A stretch of 13,300 bases of DNA from CAZWSX01 sp964636985 (GTDB lineage Bacteria; Planctomycetota; Planctomycetia; Pirellulales; Pirellulaceae), in assembly GCA_964636985.1 (NCBI GenBank), contig CAZWSX010000066.1:1-13300 (forward strand), written 5' to 3'. The first letter of the stretch is position 1. Every line of letters starts with the position of its first letter. This document shows positions 1 to 6,984 of this stretch, piece after piece. Both the position numbers and the translations under genes were made by a program. Below the pieces are notes generated by a model that searched no databases, was not told the DNA's origin, and worked only from the letters and a program-made list of their open reading frames with translations.

Positions 1-104
1 TTACACAACCAGAACTCTCATAACCCTTGGTACAGAAAATGGGGGCAGGCCAGGGGCGCCTAGCGGCGAATGTTTGGGAGTTTGGCGGGCAGGCGTGGAA
101 AGCG
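1..104. other. Intergenic stretch downstream of jetD
   Basis: This is the 104 bp between the window edge and the jetD stop codon. No ORF with a ribosome-binding site, no tRNA-like fold and no convincing rho-independent terminator was seen. It is GC-rich around 41-66 and contains the palindrome GGCGCC. The pair of words AGGCCAG (47-53) and TAGCGG (61-66) recurs in the same order just upstream of jetA; see findings. Confidence 0.5.
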
Positions 105-1262
105 TCAGGCAGCGCCGAGTTGAAATGCTAATTGGTCCAAAACAAACGGCTGGGGAAATCGCTCTTGTTCAATTCGCACGTTTTCGTCGACGCACACCGC
201 GTATGCCGCGCGTTCTGCTCTAGTTAAGTTGGTGGGAACAGGATCTTTGCTTCCCGTTCCTCGCGTGCCAATTTGTAGATGCCACGAACTAGTCGTCTCC
301 CCGTCCATCAAAAAGCTTCGTGTGGCGGGAAAATCGATTCGTAGCCGCGACAGAATCTGGAACCCTTCCACGTCGATATCCCCCCAATACCAAAGGTCGG
401 AATCGGCAAGCCAAGGGACGTATCTCAAATCGGTAACACCGCCGCCGAGGCCACCGAGCGCGATTCCACCCGCCAGCGATGGAAACGTCAGCAGATTGAC
501 TTTGTTTTCGATGATCACGACACGATCTGGTTTCATTGGTACTCGTGCCAAGTTGTGCAAGGGAATGGCGCACTCCTCCCAAGGTGAAGCTGCAAGTCGC
601 TGAATTGCGGGATCGAGAAAGCGAACAAGAATTAAGGGCTCCGCATACTTAAGCCCGTAGCGACGGCTAAAGTGCGTTTCGTCGGTTCGAATCGCATGGG
701 GTGGAAGCGTCAAGTCGAGCCATTCTCGAAGCACTCGCTGATTCCGTTCAACGAACTTGGTGTCCACGGAGAGTGGAAGTTCTCGGACAAAAACGTTAGG
801 CCTTGGATGGGCTGCGAGATACTCCACCACTTCCAAAAGACCATCGACTTCGTCGGCAACTTCAATCAACAGTTTCCGGTGCGAACGAATCCAATTTTGC
901 AAAACCGGATAGCGACTTTTTACGCGCTCCACGGCGGTTACGAACCGCTTAAACTCACGCTCCTTTCCCAGATACTTGAGGAAGTCCAACTCCGTCTGGA
1001 AAACAATTCGTTGCGGAAAGGCGTTCTTGCCGTGCATCCGCGAACTTCTCTCAATCCATTCAATCGAATATCCAAATCCGCGCGATTCTTTAGCGTCGGC
1101 GCGCAGGCGTTGAACGGACGCGATGGCTGCCGAGAGGCTCTCGTCCAGCTCCTTTCCACATGGGATCTGGCGTGGAAAAAACGGCTCTTCATCCAGCCAT
1201 GCCCTCAGGTACTGCGGATACAAGTTCTCGGCCTTCCGGCGGATTTGTTCCGGCTGGATCAT
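105..1262 (-). CDS. jetD: JetD, Toprim-type nuclease subunit of type I Wadjet
   Basis: JetD is the effector of the Wadjet anti-plasmid system: it cuts circular DNA after the JetABC loop extruder has enclosed it. The 385-residue protein has the expected two-part build, an N-terminal DUF3322 arm (about 1-190) and a C-terminal DUF2220 domain related to the Toprim fold of topoisomerase VI A/Spo11 (about 200-385). Visible Toprim-like signatures are a hydrophobic strand ending in Glu252 (VVIIENK) and the acidic motif YWGDIDVEGF with Asp295 and Asp297, so the metal site looks intact. The start is ATG at 1260-1262, whose ATGA overlaps the jetC stop by 4 nt; with only a weak Shine-Dalgarno, translation is probably coupled to jetC. 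It is the last gene of the operon. Family assignment rests on these motifs plus the jetABC neighbours; the precise roles of individual residues are inferred. Confidence 0.93.
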   Translation of the reverse strand: MIQPEQIRRKAENLYPQYLRAWLDEEPFFPRQIPCGKELDESLSAAIASVQRLRADAKESRGFGYSIEWIERSSRMHGKNAFPQRIVFQTELDFLKYLGKEREFKRFVTAVERVKSRYPVLQNWIRSHRKLLIEVADEVDGLLEVVEYLAAHPRPNVFVRELPLSVDTKFVERNQRVLREWLDLTLPPHAIRTDETHFSRRYGLKYAEPLILVRFLDPAIQRLAASPWEECAIPLHNLARVPMKPDRVVIIENKVNLLTFPSLAGGIALGGLGGGVTDLRYVPWLADSDLWYWGDIDVEGFQILSRLRIDFPATRSFLMDGETTSSWHLQIGTRGTGSKDPVPTNLTRAERAAYAVCVDENVRIEQERFPQPFVLDQLAFQLGAA

Positions 1263-4200
1263 GGATCGTCAGACACGTTGAGTATTTGTGGATCGGCCGC
1301 ACCCAGCGATTCGTCGAATTCCGTGGCGCTCATTTCGTAGATCGCGGAGCGATTGTCCTTCTTCACCACGTGCATGTACGATCCGACGTAGGGCTGCGTA
1401 ACACGAGCCTTCGCATCGAGCGGCGCGACGATCAAGAGTTGCAGGCCGAATTGCTTGAATAGATCGAGAGCGTATTCGGCGTGCTGGTCATCGACCTTTG
1501 AGAACATCTCGTCCACGACGACGAAGTGAAATCGATCGCTGACCGGGTGATCGGGATCTAGATCGTATTGATAGGCGATAGCCGCCACGAGAATCGTGAA
1601 TGCCAGTTTTGCCTTCTCTCCGCCCGACTGTCCGCTACTGTCTTGGTAGACTGAAATCGGCTTGAGCGATTCGCGGTCGACAACCGTGGCCACAAAATCA
1701 AACCAACGGCGCACATCGATCACTTTGTCCCGCCAACGACGGGTTGCTTCGTCACTAAGCTGCACCACCAATGACTTGATCTTGACGAACCTCGCCTCAT
1801 TAGCTTCCGACGAATCTTCAAAGCTACCCTCGACGCACTCGCGCAGCTTTCCCTGAAACTCAGTGATCTCAGGATCGCGGATGGGGCGAGGCTCAAGCTG
1901 TATGTGAGTTCCCGGCCGATATTCCAGTTTTTTTAGCGACAGGTTCAACAGCTCGATTTTTTCGGATATGCTCCGGCGCTCTTGCTCGAGAGCGCTCCGA
2001 AACAGCCCGATTTCCTCGATCACTTTTTGATTGAGTCGCTCTTTGAATCTCCGTTCGTGCTTGGGAAGATCATCGTCAACGATCCGCTGGCGGAGACCAA
2101 GGAATCCTTCAAGGTACTCAAGCGACGGACGTAAGTTCTTCGCCTCCTCGGGGCATTTCTGTAAGAAACTCGTCATTGAGGAGAGAATGTCTGTGCGAGT
2201 TGGCTCGATCTCTTTTCTGAGCCGCTCAAGCAAGACGTCCTGTTTATCGCGATATTGCTTTTCTCGCTCGAAGATGGTTTCTGGAGCCAGGGGTGGATCA
2301 GCGAACGCCGATTCCAAGGAAACGAATTGCACACGGTGACCGTCTAGCGTCTCTTCGCGATCTCGTTTTCGGAGGTCGGCTTCGGCGTGAGCCATCACTC
2401 GTTGACCCTCGGAGATTTGCGTTTCCAACTCGCGTTCATCTCCTATGAGTAACTTCACTCGATCTTCCAGCAGTTTAATCTTCGACTGCACTTCGGACAG
2501 TTTTGCCTGTAGGACGCACAGCTTGTCTGAGTTGTTTTCGATAGCGCGCCGTTCGGCTTCCAGGGCGTCGATTTCCCGTTGGTGTTTGCTATCGTCGATT
2601 TCCTCGAAACTGATTACCCGCTGCGCTTCAGTCACAGCATGGATCTGGTGTTGCAATTTGACTAACTCGCTTTCCGCCGCCTCGATGACGCTGCTCAAGG
2701 CGCCTTCGCAGGCTTCAAGACGGCCGATCTCTTCCGCAATGCGCCGTTTCTTTTCGCGATTGTCCCACCCCAACACAAATCGTCTAGGATCTATCGCTTC
2801 GTCCCGGTCATCTTTTTCATGCCTGGAATGGCTGGATTTCACGTGTCGATTTTGGGTCAACGCGAGGCTTCGGCAACTCTGAAACTCCTCGATCGTGTCG
2901 CAGCAGGTGTAGTCGAGGCGGTCCGCTATTTCCGCCTTGACCCAAGGGACTAATGTGTGGTTGCCCCGAAAGTTCAGTTTGTGGACGAGCGATTGTGAAC
3001 CTGCCTTGTGCCGCGAATGTGCGTCACTTTGCTCGCCGACTCGTAAATAGGCGAGTCGTTGGCCTCGGCCATCGGCAACCAATCGAACTCCATCGACGTG
3101 CCGTGCTACCAAATGATAGTAACGCTCAGGCACGAGTAAGCTGAGGGCAAATCCCCTGAGCACCTTCTCGATGGATGCTTCCCACGCTTTTTCCTCGCGG
3201 CGAACTTCCATCAGCTCGGCCGCGAATGGAAGATCTCGCTCCGCAATCCCAAGTTCATTGCATAAACATCGACGCACTTCGACACACCAGGTGGGAATGT
3301 TCTCGCGGCGCTGATTGAGACTCTCCAGTTCGTGTCGAAACGATGCGAGCGTGCGTCGAACCTCGCCACGCTGCGACACCGCATTCTGCTGAGTCGTGGT
3401 ATCGTCCCGAATCTTGTCTTGCAGGCCTTTGAGGATATTTGGTAAGCGAGCTTGTATATCGGTGAACGTTACCTCGTCAGCGACTGGCTCCACGATTCCG
3501 AGGTGAGCCAATGCGGTTTCACAGCGATCCCGAAGGCGCCGTTTGCCTTGCACGTGCGCGGCTTCGGTCTTGATCAGTTCGGGAATCATACGCAGGCGAT
3601 CCCCGCCTTCACGATCGATTTCATTCCGGATAGAGCGATCCTGCTCCTGATAGGAACGGATTTCCTCGAACGTGCCATTCATCTTCGAGCGAGTTTGCGC
3701 AAGGGTGGCGCGACAAGCTTCCAAAGCCGGAGCGAACAAATCGACGATCTTTTGCGCGACAAACGCCGGCAGGGCCGCCAACTGCGCTTCGGCAAGAATC
3801 AACGCCTCGGACTGTTTGCGAAAATCAACCGCTATGCGGGATACCGGCTCGAGTAAATCGAGTTGCTGCCGAACCCGCACCAGGCTGTCGTGCGCTTCGC
3901 TCAATTGCGAGAAATGGCTGAGGAGCCGATCCACTTTCGAATCCCAATCGTGCCGCTCCAGCATGTGATCCCGGATGAAGTCGTTCAGGCGTTGTATATC
4001 TTTGACGGCCACGGTCTGATTGAACACCTCCATCGCCTTAGGCTTCAATTTGGCTTGCCTGCCGAACCATCCTTCGAAGTCCTGAAACGTTTTCGAGACG
4101 CGAAAATTGCGGTCGCGCAGCACCTTAAGCAGCTTGTCTGTGGAATCGATACCCTGAAAATCCGCTTGAATCGATCGCTCGCCATCCGACAAGCAGTAGA

Positions 4201-4648
4201 CCTTGTCAACCGTTTGATCGCTCGCGAGGAACATGAGTTGTGCCGCGGTAAAGGACTTGTCGGTGTCTTCGTTTCGGAAGTAAGCCAGAATGACCGAAAT
4301 GTGGTCTCCCTTGGGGCGTAGCTGTTTTTCTTTGACCCCCGAGCCATCCTCGTTGCCGCCGCGATCGAAAGCTCCCAGCAAGTACGATCGCTCGTCCCTC
4401 TCGCGCTTCTTTCCGCCCGCCGCGACGTTGAAGTTCCTGATACCCGGCCGGACCAGAAGCGTGAGGATTGCGTCGACGAGAGTCGATTTCCCCGAACCGT
4501 TTTGTCCAATCAGAAGCGCGGAGCTTCCGTTGGGCCGCACGGTGAAAACCTTTCCATCGAAGGTGCCCCAGTTGAGAACCTCCAGCTTGTGAAGACGATA
4601 GCCCTTGCTGCCGGACGCGGTGAAGGGAAGTCGATGGCCGTTGATCAT
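1259..4648 (-). CDS. jetC: JetC, SMC/MukB-like ATPase of type I Wadjet
   Basis: JetC is the motor of the Wadjet complex: a dimeric SMC-type ATPase that, with kleisin JetA and JetB, extrudes DNA loops. The 1129-residue length is normal for the family. The N-terminal head carries Walker A GQNGSGKST at 48-56. Long charged coiled-coil arms (about 250-470 and 640-920) flank a hinge region (about 480-640) that includes the cysteine-containing CCDTIEEF at 582-589 and HEKDDR at 610-615. The C-terminal head has the ABC signature SGQSGGEK at 1005-1012 and Walker B ending VVVDEM, with Asp1046 and the catalytic Glu1047. All ATPase motifs are therefore present. The start is ATG at 4646-4648, 19 nt after the jetB stop; the stop overlaps jetD by 4 nt. 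MukB or MksB of a MukBEF/MksBEFG operon is the alternative, but the JetD partner and DUF3375 neighbour fit Wadjet type I. Confidence 0.95.
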   Translation of the reverse strand: MINGHRLPFTASGSKGYRLHKLEVLNWGTFDGKVFTVRPNGSSALLIGQNGSGKSTLVDAILTLLVRPGIRNFNVAAGGKKRERDERSYLLGAFDRGGNEDGSGVKEKQLRPKGDHISVILAYFRNEDTDKSFTAAQLMFLASDQTVDKVYCLSDGERSIQADFQGIDSTDKLLKVLRDRNFRVSKTFQDFEGWFGRQAKLKPKAMEVFNQTVAVKDIQRLNDFIRDHMLERHDWDSKVDRLLSHFSQLSEAHDSLVRVRQQLDLLEPVSRIAVDFRKQSEALILAEAQLAALPAFVAQKIVDLFAPALEACRATLAQTRSKMNGTFEEIRSYQEQDRSIRNEIDREGGDRLRMIPELIKTEAAHVQGKRRLRDRCETALAHLGIVEPVADEVTFTDIQARLPNILKGLQDKIRDDTTTQQNAVSQRGEVRRTLASFRHELESLNQRRENIPTWCVEVRRCLCNELGIAERDLPFAAELMEVRREEKAWEASIEKVLRGFALSLLVPERYYHLVARHVDGVRLVADGRGQRLAYLRVGEQSDAHSRHKAGSQSLVHKLNFRGNHTLVPWVKAEIADRLDYTCCDTIEEFQSCRSLALTQNRHVKSSHSRHEKDDRDEAIDPRRFVLGWDNREKKRRIAEEIGRLEACEGALSSVIEAAESELVKLQHQIHAVTEAQRVISFEEIDDSKHQREIDALEAERRAIENNSDKLCVLQAKLSEVQSKIKLLEDRVKLLIGDERELETQISEGQRVMAHAEADLRKRDREETLDGHRVQFVSLESAFADPPLAPETIFEREKQYRDKQDVLLERLRKEIEPTRTDILSSMTSFLQKCPEEAKNLRPSLEYLEGFLGLRQRIVDDDLPKHERRFKERLNQKVIEEIGLFRSALEQERRSISEKIELLNLSLKKLEYRPGTHIQLEPRPIRDPEITEFQGKLRECVEGSFEDSSEANEARFVKIKSLVVQLSDEATRRWRDKVIDVRRWFDFVATVVDRESLKPISVYQDSSGQSGGEKAKLAFTILVAAIAYQYDLDPDHPVSDRFHFVVVDEMFSKVDDQHAEYALDLFKQFGLQLLIVAPLDAKARVTQPYVGSYMHVVKKDNRSAIYEMSATEFDESLGAADPQILNVSDDP

Positions 4649-4667
4649 GGCAACACTCGCTGTTGAT

Positions 4668-5285
4668 TCAGGCTTCTTCGGTGGTTGGCGATGTACCGCG
4701 TTGGTTGGCGGCGGTTTCCACCAGCCGCTGATACAGATGTTCCAATTCCTCGGCTCGCAGACGTGCTTTCAAGATCCGACGGACTTCCCAAGTATTTGCG
4801 TCCTGGCCGAACCGCCGCACGAATCCCATTTCTTCAAGTCGGCGAAGAGTCGCACGCAAGTCCCGGATATGACGAACATCGTCGCTTGTTTGAGGAAAAA
4901 AGGCCTTCCATTGATCGAGCAAGTCCATTTCGTCGACAACGCACCGCTCGTCGCGAGTTTCCTCTTCCTCAAACCGGCGAAGCGCATCGCGCAATAAAAC
5001 ACACAGCAAGGTTTGCCCGTAGCTCAAACGGGTCGCCTTGAACAGCTTTGGTAGGCCGTCGTATCGATCGGAAGATTCGTCAGCCGATAACTGACGCAGG
5101 TATGCCAGGCCCTCGGATTCGTCGACCACCAAACGCAGTCCGAGACGCGCGAAGTAAGTCTCCAGTTGACTTGTGTTCGAAAGCAAAAGATCCCAAGCGC
5201 GTCCGTCGCTCGACTCCACCACTCCTTGCAAGAGTCGAACGGCCGGAAGGCTCCACTCGCGAAATTCGGGCAACTCACCGCGCAC
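4668..5285 (-). CDS. jetB: JetB, MukE-like winged-helix subunit (DUF4194)
   Basis: JetB is the small KITE/MukE-like partner that bridges kleisin JetA and helps the SMC motor hold DNA. I place the start at GTG 5283-5285, giving 205 residues, because GGAGGAA lies 5 nt upstream (5291-5297) and the protein then begins just where the homologous-looking sequence starts (RGELPEFREW). The open frame runs on to an ATG at 5433-5435, but that would overlap jetA by about 160 nt and adds 50 residues of low-complexity-like sequence without family character. The protein is rich in short helices and ends in a charged, helical tail (about 120-190), as expected for tandem winged-helix domains. It overlaps the end of jetA by 11 nt, so translation is likely coupled. 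The call depends on its place between jetA and jetC as well as on sequence. Confidence 0.88.
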   Translation of the reverse strand: MRGELPEFREWSLPAVRLLQGVVESSDGRAWDLLLSNTSQLETYFARLGLRLVVDESEGLAYLRQLSADESSDRYDGLPKLFKATRLSYGQTLLCVLLRDALRRFEEEETRDERCVVDEMDLLDQWKAFFPQTSDDVRHIRDLRATLRRLEEMGFVRRFGQDANTWEVRRILKARLRAEELEHLYQRLVETAANQRGTSPTTEEA

Positions 5286-6756
5286 GGCCGTTCCTCCGGA
5301 TGGGTAGAAAAGTGACTCGCGGAACAACCACTTGCACCGCCCGTCCGCCCGACTGGTCGGCAGGCAAATAAATGGTTTCAGTGGCGATGGGGTCGACTTG
5401 ATGGCCGTCGTCAGCCGCAATCTGCAGGTAGCCAATCACTTCAACGACGCCGCCTGATGCAGGATGCAGCTTGAGCAGGTCGCCCAGCGTGGGCGTGTTT
5501 TCAACTGCCAGGATCTGCCGAATTCCAAGCCGCATTTCCTTCCAATTCAAATGGCGCAGTGCGGCCAGCTGTTGGAACACGGCGACGCGCTGTTCAGCGT
5601 TGGGTACGAACTCCGTCAGGTCGACGCGGTCGAATTGCGGCGGCGACACCCAAAACGATCTGCGAAACGGCGATTCGACCGCGAGGTCCAGGTCCAACGA
5701 AAGCCCGACCGTATCGTCATCTGGATCGAGCGAAAGATTTACCGCGAGGCCCTTAATGTCGCGAAGCACCTGCGCGACGCGTTGGTGCTCGGCATGGGCA
5801 CGACTATCAAGGAGACGTCGAAGCGTGGTGGACAATCGCTGGTTTGTCCTCATTACCTTTTCGGCTTCGTTTTGAAGCAGGGTCACCATCCCGCGGACCG
5901 TTTCCAGCCCCTCTTGTTGCTGCAGAAGCTCCGGAATGCGTCGAACCTCGCCGATAGTCTTTTCCAGGTTCTCCGTCTGGCTGGGCGACAGCACGAGCCG
6001 CACGAATTCGTAAAAGCTGACGCCTTGATCGTTTTGCTTCAGGAGATCTTCCGCGTCGAGCGCAAATTCCAAAATTCTCCCTCTTGTTTCCTGTCCGCCC
6101 GCCTGGCGATGCTGAACCTGCGCCGTGATATCACGGAACGATTCTTCCACGGCGCGAAAATCACTTTGCAGTTGCCGGAGCAGCGAAACGGCCGTCGCGA
6201 AGCGCTCGCGGATTTGCGCGGGCTGATACTTTCCGACCTGGCCGTCGCGCTCCACTTGTTCGATCTCGGCTTGAATTCGCGCGTGTTCGCTGCGGAGATG
6301 CTGCAAGCGAACCTCTGGATCGTCGGACGCACCGATCACCAGATCCGACAGCGTATCGATCACGATCCGCAACCGCGACTCCGTTCCAACGAAGCCTAGA
6401 TCGTGATCGAGGACCCGATCGAGAAACGCGAAAACGTCCTCCGTATGAGGAGTCAGCTGATAGACCGCTTCATCGCGACCCACTTCGAGCATTCGTTGCA
6501 ACCAACGCGCCTCACTCGAACACCAATCGGAGAGATAGCTTTCGGCCTTCGCGGAAAATCGGTCCGGGTGCGATTCTTCCAAGTCCTCTTGATAGGAGTG
6601 CAGCGCGGCAAGCAACTCCGAGTGTGGAATCGCGATCCGCCCCGGCTGTTTGAATTGCCGGTCAAGAAAATCGATCACAAATGGCAGATTGGGAGACCGA
6701 AGCAGGCGCAACGCTGGCGAAGTCTCGAAGTAGACGAGCAACTTCCCCAGACGCAT
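5275..6756 (-). CDS. jetA: JetA, MukF-like kleisin (DUF3375) of type I Wadjet
   Basis: JetA is the kleisin that closes the SMC ring by linking the two JetC heads and binding JetB. The 493-residue length is typical of DUF3375 proteins. The N-terminal part (about 1-140) has the family's opening, with LLRSPNLPFVIDFL at 18-31, and is predicted to be winged-helix. A helical, charged middle segment (about 150-330) follows, with heptad-like stretches around 150-205 and 260-330. A C-terminal domain (about 355-490) ends the protein. No signal peptide or membrane segment is visible, so it is cytoplasmic. The start is ATG 6754-6756 with AGGGG at 6764-6768, 7 nt upstream. It is the first gene of the jet operon, 228 bp after pgl on the same strand, and ends overlapping jetB by 11 nt. 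MukF is a distant alternative, not favoured given JetD. Confidence 0.93.
   Translation of the reverse strand: MRLGKLLVYFETSPALRLLRSPNLPFVIDFLDRQFKQPGRIAIPHSELLAALHSYQEDLEESHPDRFSAKAESYLSDWCSSEARWLQRMLEVGRDEAVYQLTPHTEDVFAFLDRVLDHDLGFVGTESRLRIVIDTLSDLVIGASDDPEVRLQHLRSEHARIQAEIEQVERDGQVGKYQPAQIRERFATAVSLLRQLQSDFRAVEESFRDITAQVQHRQAGGQETRGRILEFALDAEDLLKQNDQGVSFYEFVRLVLSPSQTENLEKTIGEVRRIPELLQQQEGLETVRGMVTLLQNEAEKVMRTNQRLSTTLRRLLDSRAHAEHQRVAQVLRDIKGLAVNLSLDPDDDTVGLSLDLDLAVESPFRRSFWVSPPQFDRVDLTEFVPNAEQRVAVFQQLAALRHLNWKEMRLGIRQILAVENTPTLGDLLKLHPASGGVVEVIGYLQIAADDGHQVDPIATETIYLPADQSGGRAVQVVVPRVTFLPIRRNGRAR
5291..5297 (-). promoter_or_regulatory. Shine-Dalgarno of jetB (fixes a GTG start)
   Basis: The minus strand reads GGAGGAA, then CGGCC, then GTG. 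This strong site lies inside the last codons of jetA and is the reason for preferring GTG 5283-5285 over the upstream in-frame ATG at 5433-5435. Confidence 0.6.
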
Positions 6757-6839
6757 GATCCAGCCCCTGACAACCTAGGAAGGCCAGTCCGTTAGCGGAT
6801 GCCGCAGTGCCAGCCTCTCGGGTCGACGCGCTCAGATTC

Positions 6840-6929
6840 TCACTTCGTACTATGGTGTTCGCTAGTATATGTACGAACCATTGCCGAAAGCGATACCTGA
6901 GCACGCACTTCTACTTCGATCGGCTCCAT
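6840..6929 (-). CDS. Hypothetical 29-codon ORF with a strong ribosome-binding site
   Basis: I do not recognise this product. On the minus strand a full AAGGAGGT (6934-6941) precedes ATG 6927-6929 by 4 nt. The frame runs 29 codons to a TGA at 6840-6842. The peptide starts MEPIEVEVRAQVSLSAM and ends polar (SEHHSTK). The first 17 residues look like the start of a real protein; the rest does not, and no other frame continues it clearly, so it may be the stump of a longer, degraded gene. From memory only, the start resembles that of small helix-turn-helix regulators, but this is a guess. It lies between pgl and jetA on the same strand, its stop 83 nt before the jetA ATG, so it could also be a leader peptide for the defence operon. 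Its 3' half overlaps an inverted repeat and a -10-like hexamer. Confidence 0.4.
   Translation of the reverse strand: MEPIEVEVRAQVSLSAMVRTYTSEHHSTK
6844..6877. repeat. Inverted repeat TTCGTAC/GTACGAA upstream of jetA
   Basis: Perfect 7-bp arms TTCGTAC (6844-6850) and GTACGAA (6871-6877) are separated by 20 bp. A second dyad, GTTCG (6857-6861) with CGAAC (6874-6878), and a third, TACTA (6848-6852) with TAGTA (6863-6867), are interleaved with it. The centre is AT-rich. Such an arrangement fits a regulator-binding site or alternative RNA hairpins; no regulator gene is present in the window. Confidence 0.4.
6864..6869 (-). promoter_or_regulatory. Possible -10 hexamer of a jetA promoter
   Basis: The minus strand reads TATACT, one base from TATAAT, inside the inverted-repeat cluster. 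No good TTGACA-like -35 was found 16-18 bp upstream (CTTTCG or GCTTTC at best). If used, transcription would start near 6857 and give jetA a leader of about 100 nt. This is weak evidence. Confidence 0.25.
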
Positions 6930-6933
6930 GGCC

Positions 6934-6941
6934 ACCTCCTT
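6934..6941 (-). promoter_or_regulatory. AAGGAGGT Shine-Dalgarno
   Basis: The minus strand reads AAGGAGGT, then GGCC, then ATG. It is the best anti-16S match noticed in the window, better than the site in front of jetA, yet it serves only a 29-codon frame. Confidence 0.55.
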
Positions 6942-6984
6942 GATGAGATGGTCCCTAAACTACCGAAGTTTCCTAGTTGGCGCT

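Noticed and set aside
5286..5435. Longer N-terminus for JetB from an ATG at 5433-5435
   Set aside because: It would overlap jetA by about 160 nt, adds sequence without family character, and a strong ribosome-binding site marks GTG 5283-5285 instead.
5464..6399. 311-codon open frame on the plus strand
   Set aside because: Antisense to jetA with no recognisable domain; shadow of GC-rich codons.
6957..6972. AAACT/AGTTT hairpin just downstream of pgl as a terminator
   Set aside because: Only a 5-bp AT-rich stem with no following U-tract; too weak for a rho-independent terminator.
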